This document shows positions 44,084 through 54,253 of a stretch of 64,000 bases of DNA, in pieces. Location: the NCBI RefSeq assembly GCF_014653195.1, contig NZ_BNAH01000003.1:180217-244216 (forward strand), given 5' to 3'. Under the pieces are notes generated by a model, which was not told where the DNA came from, searched no databases, and was given only the letters and a program-made list of their open reading frames with translations. The position numbers and the translations under genes were made by a program. Source of the stretch: Thalassotalea profundi (lineage in GTDB: Bacteria > Pseudomonadota > Gammaproteobacteria > Enterobacterales > Alteromonadaceae). Every line of letters begins with the position of its first letter. Position 1 is the stretch's first letter.

Positions 44084-45373
44084 TTAATTTGCATCTTTCA
44101 ATAGAGCCTTCTGAGACTTAGGTGTCGACCCAAATAATCCGTAGTACGCAATAAATAGATAACAAATGATAGGAAAAATAAATGATAGCTGTATACCAAA
44201 GCCATCGGCTATTAATCCTTGAATATAAGGAACAACCGCACCACCTACAATCGCCAAACACAAAATACCTGAGCCTTGGCTAGTAAGTTTACCTAAATTA
44301 GTCAGCGCTAAACTAAAAATTGTTGGGAACATAATTGAATTAAATAAGCCGATCAATAAAATTGACCACATCGCCAATGCTCCACTAGTAAAAACAGCAA
44401 CTAGCAATAAAATAACTGCGCAAAAAGCATTAAACGCTAACGCTTTGCCTCCAGTAATTTTCTGTAAAGCTATGGCACCTACAAAGCGACCAACCATAGC
44501 CCCGCCCCAATAGTAAGCAATATATTTTGCCGCTTCAGATTCTTTCATTCCAGCAATGGTAGGCTCATTAAGAAAGTTAACAAGAAAGCTCCCAATCGAA
44601 ACCTCCGCACCTACATAAACAAATATCCCAACGGCACCTAAAACCAAATGGCTATGTTGCCAAGCACTAGCATTCCCTATTGCGCTATTTTGAAAAGATT
44701 GATTATTTGAAACAGTCTCTGTTTCAATCACAGGTAACTTTATATAAGCAAATATAGCTGCCAGAATAAGTAACATAGAAGCTAAGATTAAATAAGGTAA
44801 CTGTACAGAGTTAGCTTGTTCAACTTTACTCATGGTATCAATAACTTTATCTAAAATTAGAAATGCACCAAAAAACGGCGCTATTGTAGTACCTAGCGAA
44901 TTAAAAGCCTGGGTCATTGTTAATCGAGCAGGTGCTGTTTTCGCTTTTCCTAAAATACTCACATAAGGGTTAGCTGACACTTGCAATATCGTTATTCCAC
45001 TTGCAAGAATAAATAATGCAAATAAAAATACGGGGTAACTATGTAAAGAAGCTGCAGGATAAAAGCCAACACATCCAACTGCTGCAACAATTAACCCAAC
45101 AACAATACCTTTTTGATAGCCAATTTTACCTACTAATTTGCCTGCTGGAACAGAAACTAAAAAGTAAGCACCAAAAAAACAAAATTGAACAAGCATTGCT
45201 TGGCTATACGATAATTCAAAAATTCCTTTTAAATGCGGAATTAAAATATCATTTAAACAAGTAATAAATCCCCACATAAAAAATAAGGATGTGAGTGTTA
45301 CCAATGCGAAAGTGTAGTTTCCTTCACTATTTGATGATGTTTTTAAGTCCACATTGACAGGTGTACTGGCCAT
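44084..45373 (-). CDS. FucP/GluP-type sugar MFS transporter
   Basis: 429 residues, 12 helices. FHS-family features: [51 protein letters not shown], then [25 protein letters not shown] and [16 protein letters not shown]. Such carriers import glucose, galactose, fucose or GlcNAc with H+ or Na+. In this locus it most likely imports glucose released outside the cytoplasm by the GH3 enzyme. It reads leftward, divergent from GH1, sharing a promoter region with two LacI-type operators (45500, 45579). Confidence 0.9.
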   Translation of the reverse strand: MASTPVNVDLKTSSNSEGNYTFALVTLTSLFFMWGFITCLNDILIPHLKGIFELSYSQAMLVQFCFFGAYFLVSVPAGKLVGKIGYQKGIVVGLIVAAVGCVGFYPAASLHSYPVFLFALFILASGITILQVSANPYVSILGKAKTAPARLTMTQAFNSLGTTIAPFFGAFLILDKVIDTMSKVEQANSVQLPYLILASMLLILAAIFAYIKLPVIETETVSNNQSFQNSAIGNASAWQHSHLVLGAVGIFVYVGAEVSIGSFLVNFLNEPTIAGMKESEAAKYIAYYWGGAMVGRFVGAIALQKITGGKALAFNAFCAVILLLVAVFTSGALAMWSILLIGLFNSIMFPTIFSLALTNLGKLTSQGSGILCLAIVGGAVVPYIQGLIADGFGIQLSFIFPIICYLFIAYYGLFGSTPKSQKALLKDAN

Positions 45374-45499
45374 AAGCCCCCCAAAATAATTTTAACTGTT
45401 ATTATAATTTAATGCGTTTTAGCGTATATAAAATACTTATTACTATCTATTTTCAATAAATATATTGACGAATGTTTATTGAAACACTAACATGACAAA

Positions 45500-45513
45500 T
45501 GTAAGCGCTTTCA
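45500..45513. promoter_or_regulatory. LacI-type operator 4
   Basis: TGTAAGCGCTTTCA, 127 bases before the FucP-type permease start, in the region divergent with GH1. Confidence 0.87.
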
Positions 45514-45578
45514 TTTATAACACATAAAATATAAATACATAAGAAATTATTTTTAAAGGGTTACATTACACAATAAAA

Positions 45579-45592
45579 TGTAAGCGCTTCCA
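45579..45592. promoter_or_regulatory. LacI-type operator 5
   Basis: TGTAAGCGCTTCCA (one base off the commonest copy), 70 bases before the chosen GH1 start. Confidence 0.83.
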
Positions 45593-45661
45593 ATAGTATT
45601 TAAACCAAACATTAGAACAATTAAACACATTGCTAACTATTTGGGAGTTGCAAAGAAACCA

Positions 45662-46996
45662 ATGAGCATTATAAAAATAAATAACAATTCTATTATGTCA
45701 TCATCAAACTTTACCTACGGTGTTGCAACAGCTTCATTTCAAATTGAAGGCGGTATTGATCATAGATTGCCCTGTATTTGGGACACTTTTTGCGCTACTG
45801 AAGGGAAAGTTGTTGATAGTTCTGATGGTAGTATTGCTTGCGATCATTTTACTAAATGGCAAGAAGACATTGAACTTATAGATTCATTAAATGTTGATGC
45901 TTATCGTTTTTCTGTTTCATGGCCAAGAGTTTTACATCAAGATGGCAGTGTTAATAACGAAGGCATGCAGTTTTACATTAATATCCTTGATAAACTGAAT
46001 GAAAAAGGTATTAAACCTTTTGTCACTCTATATCATTGGGATTTACCACAACATCTAGAAGATAACGGCGGCTGGTTAAACCGAGATACAGCTTACAAAT
46101 TTCAAGAATATACCGAAAAAGTGGTACAAGCTTTTGGAAACAGAGTATATTCTTATGCAACATTCAATGAACCTTTTTGTAGTGCCTATTTAGGCTATGA
46201 AATTGGTATTCATGCCCCTGGAAAGGTAGGTAAAGAATATGGTAAAAAAGCTGCTCACCATATTCTTTTAGCTCATGGTTTAGGCATGCAAGTACTGGCC
46301 AAATTAAGTCCTAATACTAAAAACGGCATCGTTTTAAATTTTACTCCAGGATATCCATTAACAGATTCTCCTGAAGACCAAGCAGCGACAGAAATCGCCA
46401 ATCAAAACTTTAATTATTGGTATGCTAAACCAATTTTTGATGGTAACTACCCAGAACTCTTCGATAAACTACCTGCCGAGCATAAACCACAGATACTCGA
46501 TGGTGATATGGATATTATTTTTCAACCCATAGACTTTTTAGGCATTAATTTTTATACCCGCGCACGTTATAAGCATCATCCCACTGAATGGTTTGAAGAA
46601 GTTAATACCGAAAATGTCGAACGTACCGATATTGGTTGGGAAGTTTACCCACAAGCATTTACTGATTTACTTGTTGACTTAAATACACGCTATAAGCTTC
46701 CACCTATTTATATTACAGAAAATGGTGCCGCTATAGATGATGTAATAGAAAATAATCAAATTAATGACACCCGTAGAATTGATTATTACAATCGCCATTT
46801 AAATGCTGTTGACGATGCAATTAATCAAGGAGTAAATGTGGTAGGTTATTTTGCTTGGAGCTTGATGGACAACTTTGAATGGGCCGAAGGTTATTTAAAA
46901 CGCTTTGGTATCGTATACGTCGACTATAAAACGCAAATACGCACTATTAAAGCCAGCGGCTTAGCTTATAAAAGCTTTATCAGCGAGCGTAGTTAA
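45662..46996 (+). CDS. GH1 beta-glucosidase
   Basis: 444 residues from the ATG at 45662; the frame also opens at a TTG at 45641 and has an ATG at 45695. The (beta/alpha)8 retaining glycosidase has its acid/base Glu in YATFNEPFCSAYLGYEIG and its nucleophile Glu in PIYITENGAAIDD. The N-terminal signature FTYGVATASFQIEGG and C-terminal FAWSLMDNFEWAEGYLKRFGI are complete. No signal peptide, so it cleaves cellobiose-like beta-glucosides imported into the cytoplasm. It is followed 88 bases later by a second GPH symporter, with which it is probably co-transcribed. Two operators lie upstream. Confidence 0.94.
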   Translation: MSIIKINNNSIMSSSNFTYGVATASFQIEGGIDHRLPCIWDTFCATEGKVVDSSDGSIACDHFTKWQEDIELIDSLNVDAYRFSVSWPRVLHQDGSVNNEGMQFYINILDKLNEKGIKPFVTLYHWDLPQHLEDNGGWLNRDTAYKFQEYTEKVVQAFGNRVYSYATFNEPFCSAYLGYEIGIHAPGKVGKEYGKKAAHHILLAHGLGMQVLAKLSPNTKNGIVLNFTPGYPLTDSPEDQAATEIANQNFNYWYAKPIFDGNYPELFDKLPAEHKPQILDGDMDIIFQPIDFLGINFYTRARYKHHPTEWFEEVNTENVERTDIGWEVYPQAFTDLLVDLNTRYKLPPIYITENGAAIDDVIENNQINDTRRIDYYNRHLNAVDDAINQGVNVVGYFAWSLMDNFEWAEGYLKRFGIVYVDYKTQIRTIKASGLAYKSFISERS

Positions 46997-47084
46997 TGAA
47001 GACGTAGCAATAAATTAAGCTAATAAATTTTTTTCATAAACTAAAAATTACTTTAATCAAAATTATAACTATAAAGATCAAATT

Positions 47085-48617
47085 ATGAATAAATTACCAA
47101 AGTATGAAAAAGTCGGATATGCCATGGGGGACGCTGCAGCTAATCTGGTTTGGCGCGGTGCATTAGCTTACTTAGCTGTTTTTTATACAGACACCTTCGG
47201 CATAACTGCCGCTGCTGCCGCAATGCTATTTTTAGTGGTACGATTAACTGATGGTATAACAGATATCATTATGGGGATGATCGCAGATAGAACGAATACT
47301 AAGCATGGAAAATTTAGACCTTGGATTTTATGGTCTGCCCCATTTTTAGGATTGTTTATGGTGCTTTGTTTTACAACCCCCGACTTAAGTGAAAATGGAA
47401 AACTCATTTATGCCTATGCAACTTATATTGGTTTAACATTAGCTTATACAATAAACAATGTCCCCTACTCTGCACTTATGGGAGTAATGACACCTAGCGA
47501 TACTGAACGAACAAGTCTGTCGGGCTTTAGATTTGCAGGCGCATTTGCAGGCGGCTTATTAGTGATGGGCTTCTTACCAGATTTAGTCGCGTATTTTGGT
47601 GCTGGCAACGACGCGATAGGATATCAGCATACAATGTATTTGTTTGCAGGGTTATTAATTGCTTTAATGGTAATTACCTTCGTAAGTACCAAAGAGCGAG
47701 TTATTCCTCAGATAGATGATAGCCAATCACTAAAGCAAGAGTTAATCGATTTAACTAAAAATCTTCCTTTTATTATTTTGCCTTTAACAGCAATCTCCCT
47801 GTTTTTCTATTACCGTGGTTTATACACCGGAACTTTTTTTGTGATTGTTATGGTAGCCATGTGGTTTGGCATACAACACTTAATAAATCGTAACAACGAT
47901 CATTTAAGTAGTACGCAACGTGATATGGTGGACTTATTAACCAATAAGCCTTGGTTAATTCTTATTGGCATGGGGTTCTTAACTATGATGTTTAATGGTA
48001 TTAAAATGGGTGTTATCGCCTATTATTTTAAATATCATGTCGGTAATGAATTATTAGCTGGAACTTACTTTGTTGCACTGTTAATTGTCTCAATTCTTGG
48101 TGCATTAGTCACCAGCTTTATTGCGAATAAAATAGGTAAAAGAAAGTTATTTATCTGGTCATTAATTATCAGTGGTGCATTTACAGCTTCTTTATATTGG
48201 GTACCTCAAGGTAATGTCACCGCATTATTTGTTTTAGGCTGTACTGCAGAGTTTTTTGCGGCAATGATGCCAACTTTATTCTTTACTATGCTTGGTGATT
48301 CAGCTGACTATTCCGAATGGAAAAATAAACGCAGAGCAACCGGTCTTATCTACTCAGCAGGAACTTTTGTGCAAAAAACAGGGGGCGGTTTTGCCGGTGC
48401 TCTTGTATTAGTAGTACTGGCGGGTTATGGCTATAACGGTATGGATAGAACAACGGTTGAAGCCTCATTACCTGGCATGCAATTACTGATGAGTTGGATA
48501 CCTGCGGCATTTGCCTTTATTGGTGCTGCCCTTATGTATTTTTATCCATTAACAACTGAACAAAATAAAGTAATTGGCGAAGAGTTAACAACACGTAGAG
48601 CTTTAAATAAGCAGTAA
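47085..48617 (+). CDS. GPH-family glycoside:cation symporter with internal insertion
   Basis: 510 residues, about 50 longer than the symporter at 37553. The family signatures are present: MNKLPKYEKVGYAMGD, GMIADRTNTKHGKFRPWILWS, and SADYSEWKNKRRATGLIYSAGTF near the C-terminus. The central loop carries an insertion (about 220-280) with an extra hydrophobic pair. The segment DLTKNLPFIILPL before it resembles LLTNKPWLILIGM after it, as if a loop-and-helix unit had duplicated. Same strand as GH1, so a beta-glucoside importer for that enzyme is the likely role. Confidence 0.9.
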   Translation: MNKLPKYEKVGYAMGDAAANLVWRGALAYLAVFYTDTFGITAAAAAMLFLVVRLTDGITDIIMGMIADRTNTKHGKFRPWILWSAPFLGLFMVLCFTTPDLSENGKLIYAYATYIGLTLAYTINNVPYSALMGVMTPSDTERTSLSGFRFAGAFAGGLLVMGFLPDLVAYFGAGNDAIGYQHTMYLFAGLLIALMVITFVSTKERVIPQIDDSQSLKQELIDLTKNLPFIILPLTAISLFFYYRGLYTGTFFVIVMVAMWFGIQHLINRNNDHLSSTQRDMVDLLTNKPWLILIGMGFLTMMFNGIKMGVIAYYFKYHVGNELLAGTYFVALLIVSILGALVTSFIANKIGKRKLFIWSLIISGAFTASLYWVPQGNVTALFVLGCTAEFFAAMMPTLFFTMLGDSADYSEWKNKRRATGLIYSAGTFVQKTGGGFAGALVLVVLAGYGYNGMDRTTVEASLPGMQLLMSWIPAAFAFIGAALMYFYPLTTEQNKVIGEELTTRRALNKQ

Positions 48618-48786
48618 TGGGCTATTGACAAGTTAGCAACGCTAAATAAAAACTATATAACTAAATGAATTACTTATGATAATATGAAGGGCTGTCAAAA
48701 GTAATTCAACAAGTTAGTAAAGAATCGACTTTAACGTATTAAGCGTTTAGCTTTAACCATTATAATTTATTGAACTAAAGGATTTT

Positions 48787-49785
48787 ATGGCCACTATTTA
48801 CGAAGTTTCAAAACTAGCGGGTGTTTCACTTGCTACAGTTTCCCGTGTCATGAACAAAAATACACGGGTAAGCGAAAAAACACGTAAAAAAGTACAAGAT
48901 GCCATGGACCAACTTGGCTATAGACCGAATTCAATCGCTCAGTCATTGGCTTCTAACCGAAGTAATAGTATTGGTATCTTAGTTTCCGAATTACATGGTC
49001 CATTTTTTGGCCAAATGATGAGTGGTATAGAGTCTGAATTAAGAGCTGCGGGTAAACATGTAATAATTACTACAGGCCATAGTGAGCAAGAAAAAGAAAT
49101 AGATGGTATTGAGTTTCTGTTAAGTAGAAACTGCGATGCACTTATTTTACATGTTGAAGCGGTAAGTGATGAATATCTAATCGAACTTAGTAAAAAATCT
49201 ACCCCTATTTTCATCATGAGCCGTTATGTAGAGAACCTCAAAGATCGTTGTATTAGTCTAAATAATGAAATGGGGGGATATTTAGCCACCAAAACGTTAA
49301 TTGAAAAAGGCCATTCTGCCATTGGTTTTATTGGCGGTCCCGAATTTAAAGCTGATTCTAGAAGCCGACTACAAGGTCACCGAAGAGCATTGAAAGAATT
49401 TAACCTTCCTTTTGATGACAAACTCTACTTTGAGGGGGACTTTAAAGAAACCGGTGGTATTGCAGGTTTACGTACACTCATTAAAAATAACGATCAATTA
49501 ACAGCTCTTGCATGTGCAAATGATGAAATGGCCTCAGGTGCAATGAAATATGCACGTGAACATGGCTACAATTTGCCTGAAGGTTTATCTATTATCGGAT
49601 TCGATAATATTATTTATGCAAGCTATCTATACCCAACATTAACAACCATCCATAACCCTATTTATGAAATGGGACATATGGCTGCAAAGCTTGCCCTAAA
49701 ATCTGTTTATAATGTCAAAAATCTCAAAATACAAAACATTTTTGAGCCTACAGTGATTGAACGAAACTCAGTTGGATCTGTTTAA
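48787..49785 (+). CDS. LacI-family transcriptional regulator of the beta-glucan locus
   Basis: 332 residues. N-terminal HTH MATIYEVSKLAGVSLATVSRVMN, hinge YRPNSIAQSLAS, then a periplasmic-binding-protein-like effector domain (SIGILVSELHGPFFGQMMSGI, VIEKGHSAIGFIGGP-type core, SIIGFDNIIYASYLYPTLTTI). It belongs to the GalR/CcpA-like half of the family. It is the only regulator in the locus, and the window's five TGTAAGCGCTT(T/A/C)CA palindromes match what such a HTH reads, so it very likely represses the locus until a sugar ligand binds. Comparable to BglR of Shewanella. No operator lies before its own gene, so it is probably not autoregulated. Confidence 0.93.
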   Translation: MATIYEVSKLAGVSLATVSRVMNKNTRVSEKTRKKVQDAMDQLGYRPNSIAQSLASNRSNSIGILVSELHGPFFGQMMSGIESELRAAGKHVIITTGHSEQEKEIDGIEFLLSRNCDALILHVEAVSDEYLIELSKKSTPIFIMSRYVENLKDRCISLNNEMGGYLATKTLIEKGHSAIGFIGGPEFKADSRSRLQGHRRALKEFNLPFDDKLYFEGDFKETGGIAGLRTLIKNNDQLTALACANDEMASGAMKYAREHGYNLPEGLSIIGFDNIIYASYLYPTLTTIHNPIYEMGHMAAKLALKSVYNVKNLKIQNIFEPTVIERNSVGSV

Positions 49786-49829
49786 TTGTTATAACCAAAC
49801 CAAGTAAGATTAATTGCGCTCATTTAATA

Positions 49830-50957
49830 TTAACTATTGTAAGTAATCTGCCCAAGAACCGCCTTTCTGCTGGCACCTGTTACCGCGCAATCATTAGCCG
49901 TTTGTTTCGTAATACAACGATATGCTAACCATGCAAATGCCATGGCTTCAACATAGTCAGGATCCACATTTAATGACTTAGTTGTGGTCACTTGACTATT
50001 GGGTAATAAATCATTGAGTTTTTCAATTAAATAACTATTTTTGGCGCCACCACCACAAACATAAACCACAGTGTTTGATAAATGCATTAAAGCGTTAGCA
50101 ATAGTCTTAGCTGTTAACATAACTAAAGTGGCCAATACATCTTCATTACGTACCACTTGTTCAGGGTATGTATTTGAAAATTGAGTCAAATGTAAAGTTA
50201 GCCACGATAAATTAAAATACTCGCGACCTGTACTTTTAACACCTTTTTTATGAAAGTAATCATCATTGATCATAGCCATTAACAAGGGTTCAATAATTAT
50301 TCCTTGTTTTGCTAAAGTCCCATTATCATCATACTTAAGCCCAAACTTTTGTTGCATCCAACCATCCATTAACACATTACCTGGTCCTGTATCAAAGCCA
50401 GTTAAATTGTCGCCGTTTATTAAAGACACATTGGCAATACCACCAATATTTAAAAACACCGCATTTGGATTCGTATTATTGACCAGACTTTGATGAAAAG
50501 TTGGTACTAATGGTGCACCCTGCCCGCCAAGCGCAATATCCATACTTCTAAAATCTGACACCGTAGTTATACCGGTATTAGCCGTTAATACACTGGCATT
50601 GATTAGCTGCATGGAAAAAGGATATTTACCTTCTGGTGAATGAAAAACAGTTTGACCATGGCATCCAATGGCTAAAACTTGTTCAGAACTGACTTTATGA
50701 TGGCTTAATAACAAGTTAACAGCATCTGAATACGCTAAGCTTAACTTCACCGTTAGCTCACCTAAAGCTTTTAAATGAACATGCCCATCAGTACATAAGG
50801 TCAATAATTGCTCTCTTAACTCATGTTCAAAAGGTGCTTCAATTGCCGAAACTAACTGTGTTTTATTGTCTTTAATTGATACAAGAGCGACATCAATTGC
50901 ATCTAAGCTAGTGCCAGACATAATGCCAATGTAATAATCACCTACAGATGTTGTCAT
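49830..50957 (-). CDS. anmK: Anhydro-N-acetylmuramic acid kinase
   Basis: 375 residues. ASKHA-fold signatures: GIMSGTSLDAIDVALV (phosphate 1 loop), GCHGQTVFHSP, SDFRSMDIALGGQGAPLVP, FLNIGGIANVSLI, GFDTGPGNVLMD and YVCGGGAKNSYL. It phosphorylates 1,6-anhydroMurNAc from turned-over peptidoglycan to MurNAc-6-phosphate in the cytoplasm. The partner genes ampD, murQ and nagZ are not in the window. Converges on the LacI gene with about 44 bases between stop codons. Not part of the beta-glucan regulon (no operator). Confidence 0.95.
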   Translation of the reverse strand: MTTSVGDYYIGIMSGTSLDAIDVALVSIKDNKTQLVSAIEAPFEHELREQLLTLCTDGHVHLKALGELTVKLSLAYSDAVNLLLSHHKVSSEQVLAIGCHGQTVFHSPEGKYPFSMQLINASVLTANTGITTVSDFRSMDIALGGQGAPLVPTFHQSLVNNTNPNAVFLNIGGIANVSLINGDNLTGFDTGPGNVLMDGWMQQKFGLKYDDNGTLAKQGIIIEPLLMAMINDDYFHKKGVKSTGREYFNLSWLTLHLTQFSNTYPEQVVRNEDVLATLVMLTAKTIANALMHLSNTVVYVCGGGAKNSYLIEKLNDLLPNSQVTTTKSLNVDPDYVEAMAFAWLAYRCITKQTANDCAVTGASRKAVLGQITYNS

Positions 50958-51007
50958 AAATATCCTAACTACAAATAACTTATTGAATTAATTCACACCA
51001 AATAAAA

Positions 51008-52195
51008 TCAATCATTTCTATTTTCTAATGCTTGATTTAATCGTTCGAAACCATGAGATAAATCGTCAATAAGATCATCCACATTTTCTAAACCAACATG
51101 TAAACGTATTAATGGGTATGTTTCATCCCAACTTGTTACTGTTCGAATTCGACCAACATTAGTATTACCTAAAATTAAGCTTTCAAATCCGCCCCACGAA
51201 TAACCCATTTTGAAATGCTTCATCCCATCAAGTAAAGCATTTAATGATTGCTGATCGCCGCGTGTTAATACAAACGAAAATAAGCCATTACTACCGATAA
51301 AATCTCGTTTAAAAAATTCATGGCCTGGGCAAGATTCAAAAGCCGGATGCAGTACTTTACCCACTTCTTCTCGTGTTTGTAACCAATTGGCAACTTTTAA
51401 TGCGCTTTCTTGATGCTGTTTAAGCCTAACTGCTAATGTACGAATACCACGCATTGCTAAATATAAGTCATCAGGTGATGTACACTGCCCCATTAAATAA
51501 CTGTTCTCGCGAAGTGTAGGCCAATACTCTTCCGTAGCTACAGCGGTTCCAAGCATTACATCTGAATGCCCTACAATATATTTAGTAGCTGCTTGAATCG
51601 AAATATCAACACCAAAATCAAAAGGTTTAAAATTAACGCCTGCCCCCCACGTATTATCAAGCATAACCATGCAATTATGTTTATGTGCAATAGCAGCCAA
51701 TGTTGGTACATCCTGTACTTCCATGGTGATTGAGCCAGGAGACTCTAAAAATAAAATACGAGTATTACTTTGAATTAAATCTTCAATACCAGCACCAATC
51801 ATAGGATCGTAATAGGTTGTTTCTACGCCCATTCGTTTAAGCACGTTGTCGCAAAAATCACGAGTTGGCTCATACGTGTTATCAACCATTAAAATATGAT
51901 CGCCGGTCTTAACAAAAGCTAAAATAGCATTGGTGATAGCAGCAGTACCCGATGGGTAAATTGCACAGCCCGCGCCTCCTTCAATTTCGGTCATGGCATC
52001 TGCAAAGGCAAACGAGGTACTTGTACCACGGCGTCCATAAAACAGCACTTGATTACCACGATTAGCCGTCGCGTGCTTCATTTGCTTAACTGAGTCAAAA
52101 ACAACAGTGGATGCTCGCTCTACAGGCGGGTTAACAACACCTTTAGTCCATTTAGCTTGTCGGCCTGCATTAATAAACTGAGTTTCTTTCTTCAT
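51008..52195 (-). CDS. metC: Cystathionine beta-lyase
   Basis: 395 residues, Cys/Met-metabolism PLP enzyme. PLP Lys is K205 in SIQAATKYIVGHSDVMLG; other family segments are VNPPVERASTVVFDSV, YGRRGTSTSFAFADA, FLESPGSITMEVQD and SWGGFESL. The TKYIVGHSD form is typical of MetC rather than MetB. It cleaves cystathionine to homocysteine, pyruvate and ammonia. A MetJ-like operator lies 51-66 bases upstream. No other methionine gene is in the same transcription unit. Confidence 0.93.
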   Translation of the reverse strand: MKKETQFINAGRQAKWTKGVVNPPVERASTVVFDSVKQMKHATANRGNQVLFYGRRGTSTSFAFADAMTEIEGGAGCAIYPSGTAAITNAILAFVKTGDHILMVDNTYEPTRDFCDNVLKRMGVETTYYDPMIGAGIEDLIQSNTRILFLESPGSITMEVQDVPTLAAIAHKHNCMVMLDNTWGAGVNFKPFDFGVDISIQAATKYIVGHSDVMLGTAVATEEYWPTLRENSYLMGQCTSPDDLYLAMRGIRTLAVRLKQHQESALKVANWLQTREEVGKVLHPAFESCPGHEFFKRDFIGSNGLFSFVLTRGDQQSLNALLDGMKHFKMGYSWGGFESLILGNTNVGRIRTVTSWDETYPLIRLHVGLENVDDLIDDLSHGFERLNQALENRND

Positions 52196-52245
52196 TGTTT
52201 TTCCTACTAATCAAGCAAATTGATGTTTAAGTCAAAATTTATACT

Positions 52246-52261
52246 AGAAGTCTAGCCATCT
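52246..52261. promoter_or_regulatory. MetJ-like met box upstream of metC
   Basis: AGAAGTCTAGCCATCT, two tandem 8-mers related to the met box AGACGTCT (one and two or three changes). The identical 16-mer is found upstream of metY. metJ itself is not in the window. Confidence 0.8.
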
Positions 52262-52343
52262 AAACACTGAATTACAATGAGTTTATTGATTAAAATGAAT
52301 TTAACTGTATTTGGGTAAAAATTTAGTAGTAAAGAAAATAAAA

Positions 52344-52372
52344 ATGCCAGCACAATAGCAGTGCTGGCAATT
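52344..52372. terminator. Terminator after the S10 carboxypeptidase gene
   Basis: TGCCAGCAC-AATAGCA-GTGCTGGCA stem with A and T runs on both sides; it lies 38 bases beyond the S10 stop on the minus strand. Confidence 0.9.
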
Positions 52373-52409
52373 TTTAGATCAAAAATAATTCAAACGTTTT
52401 TATGTTAAA

Positions 52410-53933
52410 TTATTTTTTTGAATGATATTTAGCCGGTGTTGTTTTATTAGGAAGTGTTGCCTTCATAAACTCGCGAATATCTTGGTTAGATGCTTTTAAG
52501 TCTTCATAACGTAAGTACATCATGTGTCCACTTTTATAACCTTTAAAAGATAAACGATCTTTCATCTTACCGCTGGGATCAAGTTGCCATAACGTATATT
52601 TAGCATCGAAATAGTTCGTTGCTCCATCATAGTAACCAGATTGTATCATGACATTTAAATAAGGGTTTTGCGCCATTGCTAAACGCAGTTGCTCACCAGT
52701 GTTATTATTTGATCTATCCCACGGATGCACATTACCAAACATATTATATTTAATATCTGTTTTGTAATTTAGTTCTTCACGTAAATAGTAATTTATTGCT
52801 GGTGTAAAACTGTGTAACCATGAAGTTAATTCAGCATTATAATCTGGTCTGCTGCCCGTAGCTTTTTCATCTATACCCAAATAGCGTGAATCTAATCGTC
52901 CAACAGTTTGTTCGCGGTCACGTAATATTTCTTTCCAAAAATAAGACGCTTCAATATCTAGATTATTACGTAACACTTCTTGTACTGATAACCCTGAAAA
53001 CCGAGAAACTTTTTCAGCAATTGCTTGTTTTTCTTCTGCGCTAATAAAGCCGCCCTTAGCTAAAGCAGGTAAATACTCTTGAACAGTAAAAGTTTCTATT
53101 TCAGGTAAGATTTCTAACAAGTCACGATTTTGTAGATCATCAGCTAAAGCTTTATGATACCAAGCGGTAGCGGCAAAATAAGGTAATCGGTTAGCCGCTT
53201 CAACCGGCCCTTCACGCTTAATGCCAATTTCTGTTGGTGAAACAAGAATAACACCATTTAAATACATCCATTGGCGTGCTTGTAATTCCAACGCTAAACC
53301 TGAAACACGTGTCGTTCCATAGCTTTCACCAATCAAATACTTAGGTGACTGCCAGCGGTTCATGCGAGTAACAAAGGTGTTGATCCAATCAGCCAAATAT
53401 TTAACATCCGCATTTACACCAAAAAACATTTTTTGTTGTTCTGCTTTTGATGGCATTTTACCTTCTTTATTAGGCAATACACGAGAATACCCCGTATTGA
53501 CAGGGTTAACAAAAACGATATCGGCAGTATCTAAAATAGAAAATTCATTCGTTTTTACACCATAAGGCTGTAATGGGTACCCCTCACTATCCACATTGAG
53601 AACTTTAGGACCCGTATAAGCAACATGCATCCAAACGGACGCTGAACCAGGACCACCATTGAATGAAATAAGTAATGGTCGACTTGCTCTATCCTTTACT
53701 TTTGAACGTTGATAATAAGTATAAAATAGAGTTGCTGTTGGGTTACCCTCTTCATCCCATACAGGTTGTGTACCTACCGTTGCTGTGTAATCAAACTTTT
53801 TACCATTTACGGTAGTACTATGCTTACTTGTACTACTTTCATCAATAGCAATTTTTCGTTCAAATTCCGCATGAGCAAAAGGCGATAATAACAATAAAAC
53901 ACTAAACAGTTTTATATATTGTTTAAATTTCAT
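52410..53933 (-). CDS. S10-family serine carboxypeptidase, exported
   Basis: 507 residues with a signal peptide (MKFKQYIKLFSVLLLLSPFAHA). Peptidase S10 features: SFNGGPGSASVWMH (oxyanion region), S204 in YLIGESYGTTRVSG, Asp in QSGYYDGATNYFDA and His in YKSGHMMYLR. Removes C-terminal residues from peptides in the periplasm or outside the cell. Such genes are common in marine proteolytic Alteromonadales. It is flanked by metC and metY but has its own promoter region (about 320 bases upstream) and terminator, so it is probably independent of methionine control. Confidence 0.92.
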   Translation of the reverse strand: MKFKQYIKLFSVLLLLSPFAHAEFERKIAIDESSTSKHSTTVNGKKFDYTATVGTQPVWDEEGNPTATLFYTYYQRSKVKDRASRPLLISFNGGPGSASVWMHVAYTGPKVLNVDSEGYPLQPYGVKTNEFSILDTADIVFVNPVNTGYSRVLPNKEGKMPSKAEQQKMFFGVNADVKYLADWINTFVTRMNRWQSPKYLIGESYGTTRVSGLALELQARQWMYLNGVILVSPTEIGIKREGPVEAANRLPYFAATAWYHKALADDLQNRDLLEILPEIETFTVQEYLPALAKGGFISAEEKQAIAEKVSRFSGLSVQEVLRNNLDIEASYFWKEILRDREQTVGRLDSRYLGIDEKATGSRPDYNAELTSWLHSFTPAINYYLREELNYKTDIKYNMFGNVHPWDRSNNNTGEQLRLAMAQNPYLNVMIQSGYYDGATNYFDAKYTLWQLDPSGKMKDRLSFKGYKSGHMMYLRYEDLKASNQDIREFMKATLPNKTTPAKYHSKK

Positions 53934-54253
53934 CTAAGTGTCCTTTGGGTTGTTAATCTGTAGTTTATTATTCTTTCGAGCTACTTAAAGACGCCAGAAG
54001 TTAATAAATATACCAACGATTAATTTATTATAAGTTATACATCACTAACCTACACCAAACTAAAAATATAATCTTTTTTAAAAGATAAACTAACCGTTTC
54101 TTGCGATTGATAGCAATGATGATAAGAAGATAAAACTATTACGTCCCTTTCATATTCTAATTAAAAATAAGGCTTAGTTTTTAAAATGACTAAGCCTTAA
54201 AAAATAAGAATAACAATCTAATTAAAATTACAAATTAAAGTACGTTCAAGCAA
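53934..54253. other. 320-bp intergenic region, S10 gene / metY
   Basis: No gene. AT-rich, it contains the promoter for the leftward S10 gene, and its right part (54166-54205) holds the metY terminator. Nothing else recognised. Confidence 0.6.
54166..54205. terminator. Terminator after metY
   Basis: AAGGCTTAGT ... ACTAAGCCTT, 10-bp perfect arms (54169-54178 and 54189-54198) with A and T runs on both sides; it lies about 50 bases beyond the metY stop on the minus strand. Confidence 0.9.
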
